Source: Toxorhynchites rutilus septentrionalis (Eukaryota > Arthropoda > Insecta > Diptera > Culicidae). From it: a stretch of 64,000 nucleotides of DNA. The notes under the pieces were generated by a model. It saw only the letters and a list, made by a program, of their open reading frames with translations, had not been told where the DNA came from and ran no database searches. Every line of letters begins with the position of its first letter. The first letter of the stretch is position 1. Below, one piece after another: positions 32,500 through 43,071 of the stretch. The stretch is from NCBI RefSeq assembly GCF_029784135.1, contig NC_073746.1, positions 147,626,556 through 147,690,555 on the forward strand. The letters run 5' to 3'. A program made the position numbers and the translations under genes.

Positions 32500-32585
32500 G
32501 TAAAAAAAACCGCGTAAAAATAACCGCGTTAATTGGAAAATCCCCGTAAAAAAAACGCGTTAATTGGAAAATCCGTGTAAAAAAT
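32500..32585. repeat. Tandem CGCGTTAATTGGAAAATCC units
   Basis: Two near-perfect units and partial ones separated by GTAAAAAA runs; related units at 35975-36055. Confidence 0.7.
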
Positions 32586-33238
32586 GCCATGTCACCTAAT
32601 GATTGACATCAAATGGGACTATCCTTAGTGTTGCGCGCTTCCGAAAACCAGTAGTTTTTTCCTGCAATTTCGTTGGTTTCTGGTAGCTATGGTTCGGGTT
32701 TCCTCACGAATGAGACCATCTGAGGTTGCTAGAAGATTCCCTAGTAATTTGTACACTCTTCTGCCGAGGCACGTGCAGTACCACTGTTGGACCGTCCATA
32801 GCTAAGTAGCCGGGGAAAGACATTCACGAATCGCTGCCCGTAGAAGACCCGTCCCGTTGTACCGCCCGGCGAGCTCCCCGTTTCCTAACAGCTAAAATCC
32901 ACGTAAGAATAGTGATAAGGTGCGGCACTAATTTCATTCATAAGCGCTAAGATCCGTAACAAGCACTAATTACCGTAATATGCTCTGAGGGAACATAAGA
33001 GAAAAGTGTGAGCTGAGGGGGCGATGTGATATTGCATTGGTCTTTTTTTACGCGGGTAAAAAGACGGGTGGGTAATGTCGGGGACATAACCGGAGTGACG
33101 TAGGACTATACAAAGGGGACAGCTTTTGCTAAATATATATTTGAATATATTGTTTTATTTTCTTCTCCTACGTGAATACCTACCTATCTACCTGAAAAAT
33201 TGATTAGTTTACTGTTTACTCTTTATGAACATGTTGGG

Positions 33239-33254
33239 GGTTCTGAAAAGAACC
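33239..33254 (-). promoter_or_regulatory. Perfect histone mRNA 3' stem-loop
   Basis: On the minus strand CACCAAA then GGTTCTTTTCAGAACC then CCCAACA. It fits the metazoan histone hairpin consensus (GGYYYTTYTCARRRCC) at every position, with A-rich upstream and C-rich downstream flanks and an AAAGAG purine motif about 20 nt further, where the U7-binding element is expected. The gene it once ended is not identified. Confidence 0.75.
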
Positions 33255-34016
33255 TTTGGTGTTGTGTTTTTGCGTTTTTTTATAAACTTGATTCTTGATT
33301 TTTTTCTAAAGGCTTTGTACTTATTAAATGTTCAACGCCGGGCATATTTCGGCGTATGTACATATCGTACAATCAAAATGATGGCTGTGATAGGGAATGC
33401 ATAGGTGGTCATCAGCTCATTCACTATCATATATTTCACTATTGAGCACATTACCGTACCTTAAACTGTGGTTTCGGAGACGAATGAATTGTAAGATTTG
33501 TAGTCTCCGCAAACAAAGTAAATAAAAATGAAAAAGAACTGAGGTTTTGGAGACGATCTGTTGAGAAATAAACGAGCTATAAGCGTTCTGAAAAACCAAC
33601 AGTAAATACAGGGACGGATGACCTTCGGATTAAAGTCCTTTAAAATAAGAACAGAGCAGCAGGAAATACATAGCTCATCATGTTACTCCTTAGTTATTTT
33701 TCTATACAATGCAGATGTAACGTCAGTCAGTTTTCAACTAAAGTTATCAACCAAAGAAAGCAGTTCTTGCTACCGAGAAAATTCGTGAATGCCATCCTGC
33801 ATACAATGTGTTGTAATTTGAAGATACTTTTAATTCGGAAACCATGCAAGGGTTTATGAGAACTGAATGATCAATTTAAAAGACCCCAACCACCAATAAG
33901 TTCAAGAACAAGTATAAACAAAATAAATCAGTTTATATTATATGTCATATTATGTCACTTTAGAATGCATTGGTATTGTGAAAAGCTTTTAATAACTCTT
34001 CTGTGAAAGGTTTAAT

Positions 34017-34032
34017 GGCCCTGAAAAGCGCC
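34017..34032 (-). promoter_or_regulatory. Histone 3' stem-loop after H2A pseudogene 1
   Basis: Minus strand GGCGCTTTTCAGGGCC: one mismatch in the stem, loop intact. It lies at the 3' end of the H2A-like remnant. Confidence 0.65.
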
Positions 34033-34295
34033 GTGTTTTACGGTGGCTGGTTTTGCCACCAAAGCAGTCTGTATAAACAAACTTTTTCCTTCTTCTACCT
34101 GCTGCCGTTTTGCGATTGCGTTTGTCACTCGCTGAAACTAGTTGTTGCCACCGAACCGAATGTGCTCTGTTCTGTAGGCGGGTTTTCTTATTGTCGTGAG
34201 CAGCTTCGCAAGCCAACTCGAGCACTCCGGCGGCCGAAATTCTATAACCGCTATTAGGTATACTGGTGCTCCGGCACCAATCCGTTGATGCGATG
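34033..34295 (-). pseudogene. Histone H2A pseudogene 1 (copy 2)
   Basis: Minus frames give QRIGAGAPVYLIAVIEF, a near-exact match to the H2A GAGAPVYL core, then after a frameshift AAGVLELACEAAHDNKKTR. It has the same missing N-terminus, the same frameshift and the same scrambled C-terminal part as copy 1, so these lesions predate duplication of the repeat. A hairpin follows at 34017. Confidence 0.82.
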
Positions 34296-34539
34296 TGATG
34301 TGAAACGATGCCATGCAACCACACTGATCTACGACTTGAAAGAAAATGAGATATTTTTTTGGGGTCCGCGCGTTTTGTACTCTAGCGGTACACACTCACA
34401 GGATAGAGACAAATCGGCAGACTCAGCCAAAGGGGCGAGTCCAACGAGACGAACGAATGAGCGTTAAAAGGCAGCGATGGCAATAAAATACATTCATTAC
34501 GATTTGTTCGCTCGTTGGATTCAGATGCAGGCTAAAAAA

Positions 34540-34555
34540 GGTCCTTTTCAGGATC
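34540..34555 (+). promoter_or_regulatory. Histone-type 3' stem-loop
   Basis: GGTCCTTTTCAGGATC, identical to 15956-15971, in canonical A-rich context, facing the opposite way from the H2A hairpins. It follows a possible H3 3' remnant (up to about 34469). Confidence 0.65.
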
Positions 34556-35141
34556 ACAAAATTATCTTTAATCTCAAGAGTTTATTGTTTTGTTATCACT
34601 CGATATCCCCATCTTGTTCGGCTAAACCTTCCTGTTTAGCGATTGTGTTTGCCACTCGCCACAGCTTTCACAGTTGGAAAATTTCTTCCCATCCAGATTG
34701 TGACATGTTGTACAGTAAATTACACTTAATGCGACGTGCCGAAGCACCACTCAGTGTCGCATTGGAGGCGATTTTAACCTGTAATTGATCATTTGCGATG
34801 ACAGTGGTACAGTGTCGACTTTCAATGTGGGTCATAATTTGGACCCCGATTTCTATGTTTACAAAAATGTCCAAATAAATATGTTGCATTACATGTCCAT
34901 CCAATTAGCTAAATGTCGAAATAAATGTAAATTACTGCACTTTGAATCTGGAAGCAATTTAAGAATTGGTGAAAATTGAATAATTGCGCGTCCACAACCA
35001 TCAATAAGCTCAGAACAACTGACAAATTCACATACTCATCATATCCTGACAAACAAATTATGAAAAAATCAATTTGTGTTTTATTATTATTTTAGAATGC
35101 ATTGAACTGTATTTCGTAAACTCTTTTTTGGAAGGTTTAAT

Positions 35142-35157
35142 GGCCCTGATAAGCGCC
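35142..35157 (-). promoter_or_regulatory. Degenerate histone 3' stem-loop after H2A pseudogene 2
   Basis: Minus strand GGCGCTTATCAGGGCC: a near copy of the hairpin at 34017 with a changed loop. It is deleted from copy 1. Confidence 0.55.
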
Positions 35158-35215
35158 GTGTTTTATGGAAATGGTACCAATTTAGAAAACTTAGTACTCG
35201 TGGTTTTGAAAAAAA

Positions 35216-35452
35216 CTATTTCGAACGCACTTCATACCGCCGTGTTCTGGATTTGCCACCAAAGCAGTTTGTACAAAGAACAAACTTTTTTCTTCTGCTA
35301 CCTGCTGCCGTTATGCGATTGCGTTTGCCACTCGCCACTCGCTGCAACTGCCTGTTGTTGTCTTGGTACCACGGAACCGATTGTGGTCTGTTCTGAATGT
35401 GGGTTTTCTTATCGTCGCGATCCTCCTCTGCTCCTTTGCCATGTCCAGACAT
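35216..35452 (-). pseudogene. Histone H2A pseudogene 2 (copy 2), internally deleted
   Basis: ATG at 35452 (minus) begins MSGHGKG, the H2A N-terminus with one substitution (MSGRGKG). A deletion then joins the tail to RDDKKTHIQ, which corresponds to RDNKKTRII in the core. Helices 1 and 2 are gone. The frame stays open for 78 codons through scrambled 3' DNA. The deletion differs from that of copy 1, so the two copies decayed independently after spreading. It is unlikely to encode a working protein. Confidence 0.8.
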
Positions 35453-36486
35453 GGCTGCTTGTGTTGGTTTGTTGATGTGATGTGATGCGAAACGATGTGG
35501 TGTACGGTTTGGATGAGAATGAGCGTTACGGCAGCGGAGCGGGGATTTTTAAGCTGACTGGCTGCATCGAGAATTACGCATGTGTGAGACTGCGACCAAT
35601 GTCCGTTCATTTTTTTCTTTTTTCTTCCCAATCGTACTTCATTCTATTTCGCTGCTGCTCTGGTTGCCCTTTTTGGTCGGTACGATTTGAGGAGCACAAA
35701 ATGGACCAATCAAAAATGGGCACATAGTGTATTTGGACAATGCTTGATATTTCACAGATATTCAATTGTTTATCTCAAGAAAAATGAAATGTTATTCGTT
35801 ATGATAGATGCGTAGATATATTTCCTATCAATTGATGCAAACACCTTTGCGATCTATTGAGAAATGCCCGAGTTATAAGCGTTCTAAATCTTGCATTTTT
35901 TCCTACTTGTTCAGTGCCTAGATTTTCATTTCATCCCCTATATCTTCCGGTTAGACGTAGTCCTACGTCAAAAAAACCGCGTTAATTGGAAAATTCGCGT
36001 AAAAAACCGCGTAAGTTGGAAAATCTGCGTAAAATAACCTCGCAAAAAAAACGCGTAAAAAACCTGGGTGTAGTTCCATTAGAGTCCCATTATATTCTTT
36101 CTCGTCTCATTTTATCAACCAACTTATTCAATGAATAATGAAATTATATAGAACCAAATTTGAATTAGAACGAATAGAACCAAATTTGACATATGGATAT
36201 GGTTCGACACACCTACCCCCTCTCTAAGGGCTGCCATACAAATGAAATACAAACTTCTGCATAAAGCGGCCCATAGACGTTCAATATTATTGAGCAATGT
36301 GGGTTGCCCAATACTTTGACGGTGACCCCTAGACGGTCAATATTATTGTACAATAAATTGGTTTGTACAAAAGATTGTACCGTGTGGAGGCGATATTGAA
36401 GGTTGTGCCAGATGTTGCACAATCACGAGCACAGACGTACAACCACATTGTGCAAACAGTCCCTGCCGGTATTTCATGAAGTCAAC

Positions 36487-36722
36487 ATGTTGAGTGAAGA
36501 TTTGTGTTGCGTGATAATTGCCGTGGCCGCTAGTCGTAAAAAAGATTCTCAGACTGGTAGAAAATGGGCCAAACAGTGGTTTATTGATATGAATTGAGAG
36601 TAACTGAACCAAATGATTTTCACAACTTCGTGCGAATTGCCGGAGAATTATTTGATGAACTCCTCGCTTTGGTTACTTCTGAAATCGGTGAAAGGAACAC
36701 TATCATGAGCGAAGCAATTGAA
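36487..36722 (+). pseudogene. PIF/Harbinger transposase N-terminal fragment
   Basis: From ATG 36487 the frame reads MLSEDLCCVIIAVAASRKK and GRKWAKQWF, then after a stop/frameshift near 36595 LRVTEPNDFHNFVRIAGELF and DELLALV up to MSEAIE. This is the usual N-terminal region of Harbinger transposases (the W-rich segment, then F-x-x-F...FDELL). It ends at 36722 where a Tc1/mariner fragment begins; the DDE core is absent. Confidence 0.72.
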
Positions 36723-37701
36723 GTTTGGTTTATGCCATTATGTGTGAAATACAACATCATTCAAATGTCCACCTAGGGCTTCCTCGCACACCTTGATCCG
36801 GAACAGGTAATTTTCCATGACTTTTCGGCACATATAGGGCGGTATCTCGGTCATAACTTCACGAATGTTGTCAATTTGTGGCAAAAAAAATCGGTTAACA
36901 TGCGGCCATAGCGCTCACCATTCACAGTTACCGTCTCGCCGTCCTCATTTTCAAAGAAATACGGCCCGATGACTCCACCAGACCATAATGCGAACCAAAC
37001 AGTGACTTTTGGCGGATGCAATGGCCTCTCAACAATCACGTATTGATTTTCTGAGCCCCATATACGGAAATTTTGGGTGTTCACATAGCCACCGAGCTCG
37101 AAATGTGCCTCATCGCTGAAGAAAATTTGATGCGAAAATTCAGCATTTTGCTGCTTTTGTTCGTTCACCCAATCGACGTATGCCCGACGCATTCCATGGT
37201 CACCACGCTCTAATTTTTGTACCAGTTGGACTTTATATGGATGTAGGTGTAAGTCCAAATGCAAAATTCGCCACAATGATGTGTTTGACAAGCCCAATTG
37301 CTGAGCACGCCGTGGAATCGAAACATTCGGGTCATCCTCCACACTGGCAGCCACAGCAGCAATATTTTCGGCCGAACGCACATTACGATGATGCACAGGT
37401 TTCACAATATCCGCTACGGATCCAGTTTGTTCGAATTTACGCACAACATTAGCGATTGTGTGCTCTGTAGGCCGTCCATGACGACCAAAATCCGTCCGTA
37501 ATGCTCGAAAAATATTTGCCGGTTTTTCATCATTTTTATAGTATAATTTAACAAAAATAACACGTTGTGCGATGCTAAAACGATCCATATTGTAAAATGG
37601 CAGACATTCAACTAACGATATGACGCTTTGGTTGACAGCTATGTCAAACGGTTGTCAGCGCAAGGCTGTATACTTTCGGAAGCCCGAAATTGAAAACCCT
37701 G
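36722..37701 (-). mobile_element. Tc1/mariner element fragment, internally deleted
   Basis: A minus-strand element with its 5' inverted repeat at the right (CAGGGTTTTCAATTTCGGGC reading inward from 37701, next to TA at 37702-37703). The opposite inverted repeat is missing, so the 3' side is truncated against the Harbinger remnant. About 245 codons of transposase remain. Confidence 0.75.
36738..37588 (-). pseudogene. Tc1/mariner transposase lacking second and third catalytic blocks
   Basis: ATG at 37588. Helix-turn-helix region (MDRFSIAQRVIFVKLYY, then GRPTEHTIANVVRKFEQTGS), then the first catalytic block FFSDEAHFELGGYVNTQNFR and PPKVTVWFALWSGGVIGPYF. At TDFF the sequence jumps, with a frameshift, to the C-terminal REVMTEIPPYMCRKVMENY and GGHLNDVV; the stop is at 36738-36740. 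The region with the second Asp and third acidic residue is deleted. The family is probably a DD41D-like lineage, but the deletion prevents counting the spacing. Confidence 0.8.
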
Positions 37702-37703
37702 TA

Positions 37704-38107
37704 TATGAAAAGTGTCATTTTTTTTCGAGAAAGACTAGTTAATTGGCTTCAATTTGATATATAGATCATTTGAATGTTTGAAAAAAAGTCATTTTTCGAA
37801 AAAGGGGAAAATGATGATTTTTTCAGACCACCCTAAAATGGAAATGGGCACCCTAATAAAAAATAGAAAAGTACGGGTCTACTATTTTGCTATAAAAAAC
37901 AAAACTACCAATTTTGGCGAAAATCCAAGAACTACTATATCGGTTTGGCATTGAATGACTGATATCATATGATCATTCAAATAATCATGGATGTAGTAAG
38001 AAAGTCGCCAAGGTTTGAGTATTCCGAAAGCCGTAAAATCACCCGAGTGCATGGAATCGAAGTTTTGAAAAAACATTGATACCAAATGTCTTCAAATTGC
38101 ATGAAAC
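37704..38107. other. Unassigned spacer in Harbinger region
   Basis: About 400 bp of AT-rich DNA with no recognised feature. Confidence 0.35.
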
Positions 38108-38286
38108 GTCATGTTGAATGCTGATTCAGTTTTTTTGAAACCCGTTAAATAACCCAAGGGATATTATCAAAAAATCTCTGTCATCTCGATTTTTGTCGTC
38201 ATCTTAATCCCAAAATTTGATTTTTGATAATATCCCTTGGGTTATTTAACGGTTCTCAAAAAAACGGAATCAGCGTTCTACATGAC
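38108..38286. mobile_element. Foldback element / long hairpin
   Basis: Arms 38108-38175 and 38220-38286 are nearly perfect inverted copies (CCGTTAAATAACCCAAGGGA and onward through ATATTATCAAAAA); the loop is 44 nt. The outer 30 bp pair with several mismatches. It is non-coding; a foldback MITE is the simplest reading. Confidence 0.75.
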
Positions 38287-38435
38287 TTGACAATGGAATC
38301 ACTCTGTACCGCGTTCCATGCCTTGGCCACCCAAAACATAGCATCCCTAATGTTGATTCACTTAACCATGTCATAGACCTCTCCTCGGCATCCAAGAAGC
38401 TCATGCATAAGTTTTTTATTGAAGTTGGTCTAGAC

Positions 38436-38515
38436 TAGGGATTGCATTACGGTGCCAAAATTTCAATAACCGGTTATTCGGTAATGAAAATTTCATTACC
38501 GGTTAAAAACATACC
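38436..38515. mobile_element. Possible hAT-like end
   Basis: TAGGGATTGCATTACGGTGC followed by alternating AACCGGTT/CGGTAATGA motifs resembles subterminal DNA of hAT elements. A similar style occurs inverted at 40685-40752 (TAGAGATGAAACAATATTTG on the minus strand). The two ends do not match each other well, so they may be different elements. Confidence 0.3.
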
Positions 38516-39884
38516 TTAAAATGCTCAATTTTCTTGGAGAAACGGCTTTCATTTAGAATGATTAGTTTACAAAAAAAAAGTTTTTGTTGTTAAAGTAATA
38601 CTTAAGGACACAGAGAATGTTAATTCTGTTGTCTTCCAATCTAGATCGGATCTCATTATGTTGGGCGTACAGTACGAAGAGTACCGAATACCATTGTCAT
38701 GTTTTTGCCTTTGATGCCCTCTGTACGAAAACTCTTGTCCGAGGATTTTCATCAATTCGTTTATAGACGGTGAGCTGCAGGTTTCGCATCGTCGAGTGGA
38801 TTTTTTCCCTCCTGTTGTCAAGCTACTGAATCAATATCATCATCGTCAAATATGATCAAGTCAGAAATAATTTAAAATGCCTGCTTGATCAATGCAGTCC
38901 GTGGCGTTTGATAGAATACGCTAAAGTCATAATTAATTGGGTCACGATCACTAGCAGAATGATTATTCATATACGGTAGGGGTGGCCAAACTTTTGAGCA
39001 TTACGGACGACTAATTGTTCAACTGGCTGTCTTCCAACGTTGACTGTATCAAAAAGTCATTAGGAATTGAATGAAGTACAAGACGATAAAACAAAGTTTA
39101 ACTAGTGATGAAATGGATCGAGCCTCAACCTTTTATAAGCTTATACAAGACTAAGAGAAATGACAGGCGAATATGAGGCAAATGAAGCGTTAAATTTCAG
39201 AAATAAACAAACACATTTTTAAATAAGAATTATGAACGAATATTATTTTTTTCCTTCAGAAGTAATATCCTATTTAATAGTGTATCAAGTTTTCTACAAG
39301 GAATCTGGAACAGTTTTTTTTCCTGATAATGATTTTATATCATAGTATTGAGATTTTTGTAAGTGTATTGAAATAATTCTAATACAGGTCGAATAAGAAG
39401 TAAGAAAATTATTGTTTTAAAAACAGCTATCAATTATTTTTATTCAGTTAAAAAAAACTTAGAGTTATCTTCAGAGATGGTAATCTGAGAGGGGGTACAC
39501 TTACTTCACTACAAATCAAATCTAAATTATTATGACCGGCGACCGGCGGTTGGAGAAGTTCGCTTTTATATATTTTATTATAGCTTTCATATTTTTATTA
39601 TAGCTTTTATATTTTTATTAGATAGCTTTTATATAATCGAGGTAAATTTGCATGTTGTTATATGAAAAAAGTATCTGGACAGAGACGAGACCGCCCAAAA
39701 AACACCGATCTCACCTCGGTGTTCTGCTGGAAATTCATTATTTCATCATCACCATTATTCATCATAATTTACCACTTAACTGTTATAAAGTTAATACTGT
39801 TATGAGTTGATAATAATTAGTATTTAATATATAATAAAATTATAACACATTAATAACATAATAACATTTCTTTCCTCAATGAGG
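38516..39884. other. Unassigned AT-rich DNA with small tandem repeat
   Basis: No gene recognised. At 39575-39640 a unit close to TTATTATAGCTTTTATATTT is repeated about three times. Confidence 0.4.
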
Positions 39885-39886
39885 TA

Positions 39887-40621
39887 GGGTAAATGATCTT
39901 GGTTTGTTCGATTTGAGGTGCATTTACTCAACTAGTAAATGCAAATCGATTTTTCTTCATGAAAATCACACATAATCGATACGAGTTTGTTGAAAAGCCC
40001 TAAGTCTCTAGTTGCTAAAACTACCATAAGGTGTAGAAATTATTCAAATTTCTATGTTTTTTAACAATTTTCCTTAAGAAATAATTATGAGCATGGTTTG
40101 ACCACCTCTGATCATGGTTTGTCCAAAAAATGAACATGGTTTGTCCGGTTTTAGAAATCATCATTTATCAATGAAAACATTTTAAATTTCAAGTAAATGT
40201 TGCATTTATCATTGCTTGAGTTTACTGTCATCATATTTATCCATTCATAATTTAGGCTTTCTTCAGAATATTGAATTTTCTTGGGCATTTTAAAAATGTT
40301 CACCTCAACACACTCAACATACAGAAACTTAATTTCTGCTATGCGCGAAGGACACAATAAATAAACTACAGCGCGCCAAGCGGTTGCCATATAAATCATG
40401 TGGACAAAATAACATTATGTGTATTTCATAATCCTTCAAAACATGTAGTTCCGTAAAAATATACTATAAAACTAAAAAAAATCCTGAAAAAGACAATTTT
40501 ATTTATATGTTTTGAAACATTCGAATACCTGATTTGACAATGGTGTGCGAAATTAGAGCATTCAAAAAAGTGGGCAAACCATGATCATATTTTCGACTGG
40601 ACAAACCAAAATCATTTACCT
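39887..40621 (-). mobile_element. Pogo-like MITE with transposase start remnant
   Basis: A 735-bp element between TA at 39885-39886 and 40622-40623. Inverted repeats GGGTAAATGATCTTGGTTTG and AGGTAAATGATTTTGGTTTG. CATGGTTTGTCC-type motifs recur inside (40093, 40115, 40136 and inverted near 40577). On the minus strand at 40256-40289 the sequence reads MPKKIQYSEESLN, like the start of a pogo transposase psq-type DNA-binding domain; the rest is gone. Confidence 0.7.
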
Positions 40622-40758
40622 TACCTTATTTACTTGTGAAAGATTTTTTTTATTTTTGCCTTATGATTTATCTTAAGTTAATAAGATTTTTTTTGTAATA
40701 TTCGGTCACTATCCGGTACCTGGCCAGATAGCAAATATTGTTTCATCTCTAGTTTTAA

Positions 40759-40975
40759 CTCACCTTTACTCGTGCGCAAAATCATAACTCGTATATACAT
40801 CTGTCACAGTGTCACAGACTGTATCTATTGTGTTTTTCTAGGCGTGATGATATTTAATTAAAGTAAAAAAAATATATATAATTGAATCTTCAAACTACTG
40901 AAAATTTGTTTAGCCTTTTCAGAGCAAAATTATTGATTCTCGGTCTGTGAGATCGTATGCTCGAGTACAGGATGG
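40759..40975. mobile_element. TTAA MITE
   Basis: A 217-bp element between TTAA at 40755-40758 and 40976-40979. Ends: CTCACCTTTACTCGTGCGC and, inverted, CCATCCTGTACTCGAGCAT, with TCACAGACCG-like motifs inside both. Confidence 0.65.
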
Positions 40976-40983
40976 TTAATTAA

Positions 40984-41060
40984 CCCTCCTGTACTCGCGT
41001 GCAAAATCATAACACGTATACTCGCGCACGGTGTCACAGACCGAAAATTGAACTTCTCTG
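40984..41060. mobile_element. Partial TTAA MITE of the same family
   Basis: TTAA at 40980-40983 then CCCTCCTGTACTCGCGTGCA and GGTGTCACAGACCG; no right end found. It directly abuts the previous copy. Confidence 0.5.
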
Positions 41061-42037
41061 TAATGTTGCCATTGTGTATTTTTCAGGCTTTATTGGCATT
41101 CATTTGAGAAAGAGGGTATGATTGAATGAAAAAACTCAAAAAAATATGTTTTCTTCGTCTTTATTATGTTTTAATTGTCATCTGATTCAGCCTCCTTTAA
41201 AGTAGAGTATTTTTTGATACTTCTACATAAATATCGAAATTTGAATTTTTCACTGTTATTAATTAAAATTAAGAAACTGAATATAATTCCTGGAAGTATA
41301 AAGAGCTATAAAATAACATAAAAACGTATTAATCGATTGTGGTTTCATTGAAGTAAGAATCAGAACGTAGCATAACTGCATGCACGAAACAAACATATTT
41401 TTTAAATTTCATGCAGTTGTTGCGTGTATTTCGGGACTTTTATCGAAGAGAAAATTGTATAACGACCTAGATAATTTCCAGATGATAAAGGTTCTGGAAT
41501 ATAAAGTTTGCATATTTCTAATATTCTTTGTCTCCGTTTTCTTGGTAAACTAAGAATTAATGCCTTTTTCTAGATGGGGCATGAAAAGATGATATAAAAG
41601 GATTTCTAGGAACTTCCTTTTCTTTTTCTTGTTTTCTTGTCGATATTGTCCATTATAAAAAAGTCTCCCCGAAACTGTAACTGTTAAAAATTACCATAAG
41701 CTACCGATTAGTTTATAGTTTACTGTTTACAATTCTTCCACAAGTATGATGGAAGATGTATTAGATGTATGACCATTATATTTAGCGAATAACTATACGA
41801 AAGTCAAACATTTATATTTTGCTTTTGAACGTATAAGTCTAATGACGAATATATCGACGAATAGTTAATATATGGATCCGTTCAATCCAGTTACAAAAGG
41901 GACTGAAATCAAATAAGAATAGTCCGGTAATGATCTCCTGCATTATATTCAATAAATATTCCACGCCACTAACATTAATTTATACATTTCATTCAACAAT
42001 ATTCTAGAATATGATAAAGGCACTTGTCCAAAAAAGT
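41061..42037. other. Unassigned AT-rich spacer
   Basis: About 1 kb, strongly AT-rich, no feature recognised. Confidence 0.4.
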
Positions 42038-42249
42038 TACTCCTATACTCGCGTCGGTGTGTCAGACCGAAAGTGTAAAAAAAGTGACACACGTCCCCTT
42101 CTTACCAACACATGCGATACGCTAAACGATGACGAACGACGAATAACGAAGCTAGAGAGAATCGCAAAGTCGTAGTGTTGATATTTTCTGAGAAATGAAC
42201 GAATTATTGATTTCTCGGTCTGACAGACCAATGCGCGAGTATAGGAGTG
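42038..42249. mobile_element. TTAA-type MITE, third copy
   Basis: Ends: ACTCCTATACTCGCGTCGG and, inverted, CACTCCTATACTCGCGCAT, each followed by GTCAGACCGA. TTAA is intact on the right (42250-42253) and degenerate on the left. Same family as 40759-40975. Confidence 0.65.
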
Positions 42250-42253
42250 TTAA

Positions 42254-42880
42254 AGGAAAAAATAGGTCATACTAAGTTTTTGAGTTTTTACTCTATAAGA
42301 ATTTATTCCGGATAATCGAGTCCGACTAGTATTTCAAAACATCCTCAAAACCTGACCATTATGAAAGAAAATTATATTCAGACACAATTTTAGTTTAATA
42401 TTATTTCACAAGCTGCGAGAAAACGTATTACTGTAGAAGCATAGCATACATATTCGGCGCAAAAAATAAATTTTCATTCATAGTTTTTATTTTAAAAGTG
42501 TGCTCATTTCATTCTTAAAATCCAATATAATATTCCTTTGTCAATGCCGTCAACGCAGGAAAACGAAACGCTTGCAGCCTAAAACTTAATGTTTGTAATG
42601 AACAAGTAATAAAGTATCAATATAGTTCACAAACTGTGCACAGTCGTACTGATTTACTTTTGTGTAATTTTAAGATAGCTGCGAATTGGTTTGGCAATTT
42701 TGACTCATCTGGTGGTATACTAAGCGCCATGATTTACACCAGTTTGAGAGTTTGGCAGTTATTTCGATTGACGGACATGTGTGACGCTATCACCTACAGT
42801 GTGTCAAGTATATAAATGCCCTAAGCGAGCTCATGATAATAACGCGCGCATGAGATGTTTAGTACAAAAGACCGCTGGTA
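42254..42880. other. Unassigned spacer in Harbinger region
   Basis: AT-rich DNA, no gene recognised; Harbinger right-end homology begins near 42890. Confidence 0.35.
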
Positions 42881-43071
42881 ATCAACTGACAGGATATTGA
42901 ACAATATTGCCAACAGACGGCACAATTTTATCCCGTTTACCCAATATATTTTCAAAAATATGAAAATGACACAATATATTACACAACCTTCCAATACTGC
43001 CCACAGACGAACGTTTATTTCGCACAAACCAAAATATTGAGCAATAATATTGAACGTATATGGGCCGCTAA

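Larger units (their letters stand above)
33066..35970. mobile_element. Histone-bearing dispersed repeat, copy 2
   Basis: About 2.9 kb, colinear with 14500-17613 and ending at the same bases, including TGACGTAGGACTA at 33095 and its inverse at 35958-35970. A-runs flank both sides and may be an insertion duplication. A 60-codon minus frame (33417-33599) is identical in both copies, so divergence is low. It lacks the SINE present in copy 1 and keeps about 0.17 kb (35083-35248) lost in copy 1. Confidence 0.72.
32464..36064. mobile_element. Repeat with CGCGTTAATTGG arrays, hosting histone repeat copy 2
   Basis: The outer ends are inverted: CCTGGGTTTTTTTTAACGCG near 32466 and the reverse complement of CGCGTAAAAAACCTGGG near 36060. 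Each end carries several units of CGCGTTAATTGGAAAATCC or close variants (32500-32585 and 35975-36055). The 2.9-kb histone repeat lies between, inserted in this element. The GC-richer stretch 32640-32900 is unassigned; it looks like a 5' UTR but has no frame I recognise. Confidence 0.55.
36265..43068. mobile_element. PIF/Harbinger-bounded composite region
   Basis: Ends are inverted copies: AGCGGCCCATAGACGTTCAA at 36265 and, from the right end inward, GCGGCCCATATACGTTCAAT; similarity continues inward for about 150 bp (GGTTTGT, then ATTGRAGGTTGTG). TAA at 36262-36264 and 43069-43071 fits the 3-bp duplication of this superfamily. A transposase N-terminus lies inside the left end. The 6.8-kb length results from later insertions listed separately. 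Confidence 0.7.

Noticed and set aside
32500..36055. CRISPR-like array of CGCGTTAATTGG units
   Set aside because: Units are irregular, spacers are poly-A and not unique, and the context is an insect transposon.
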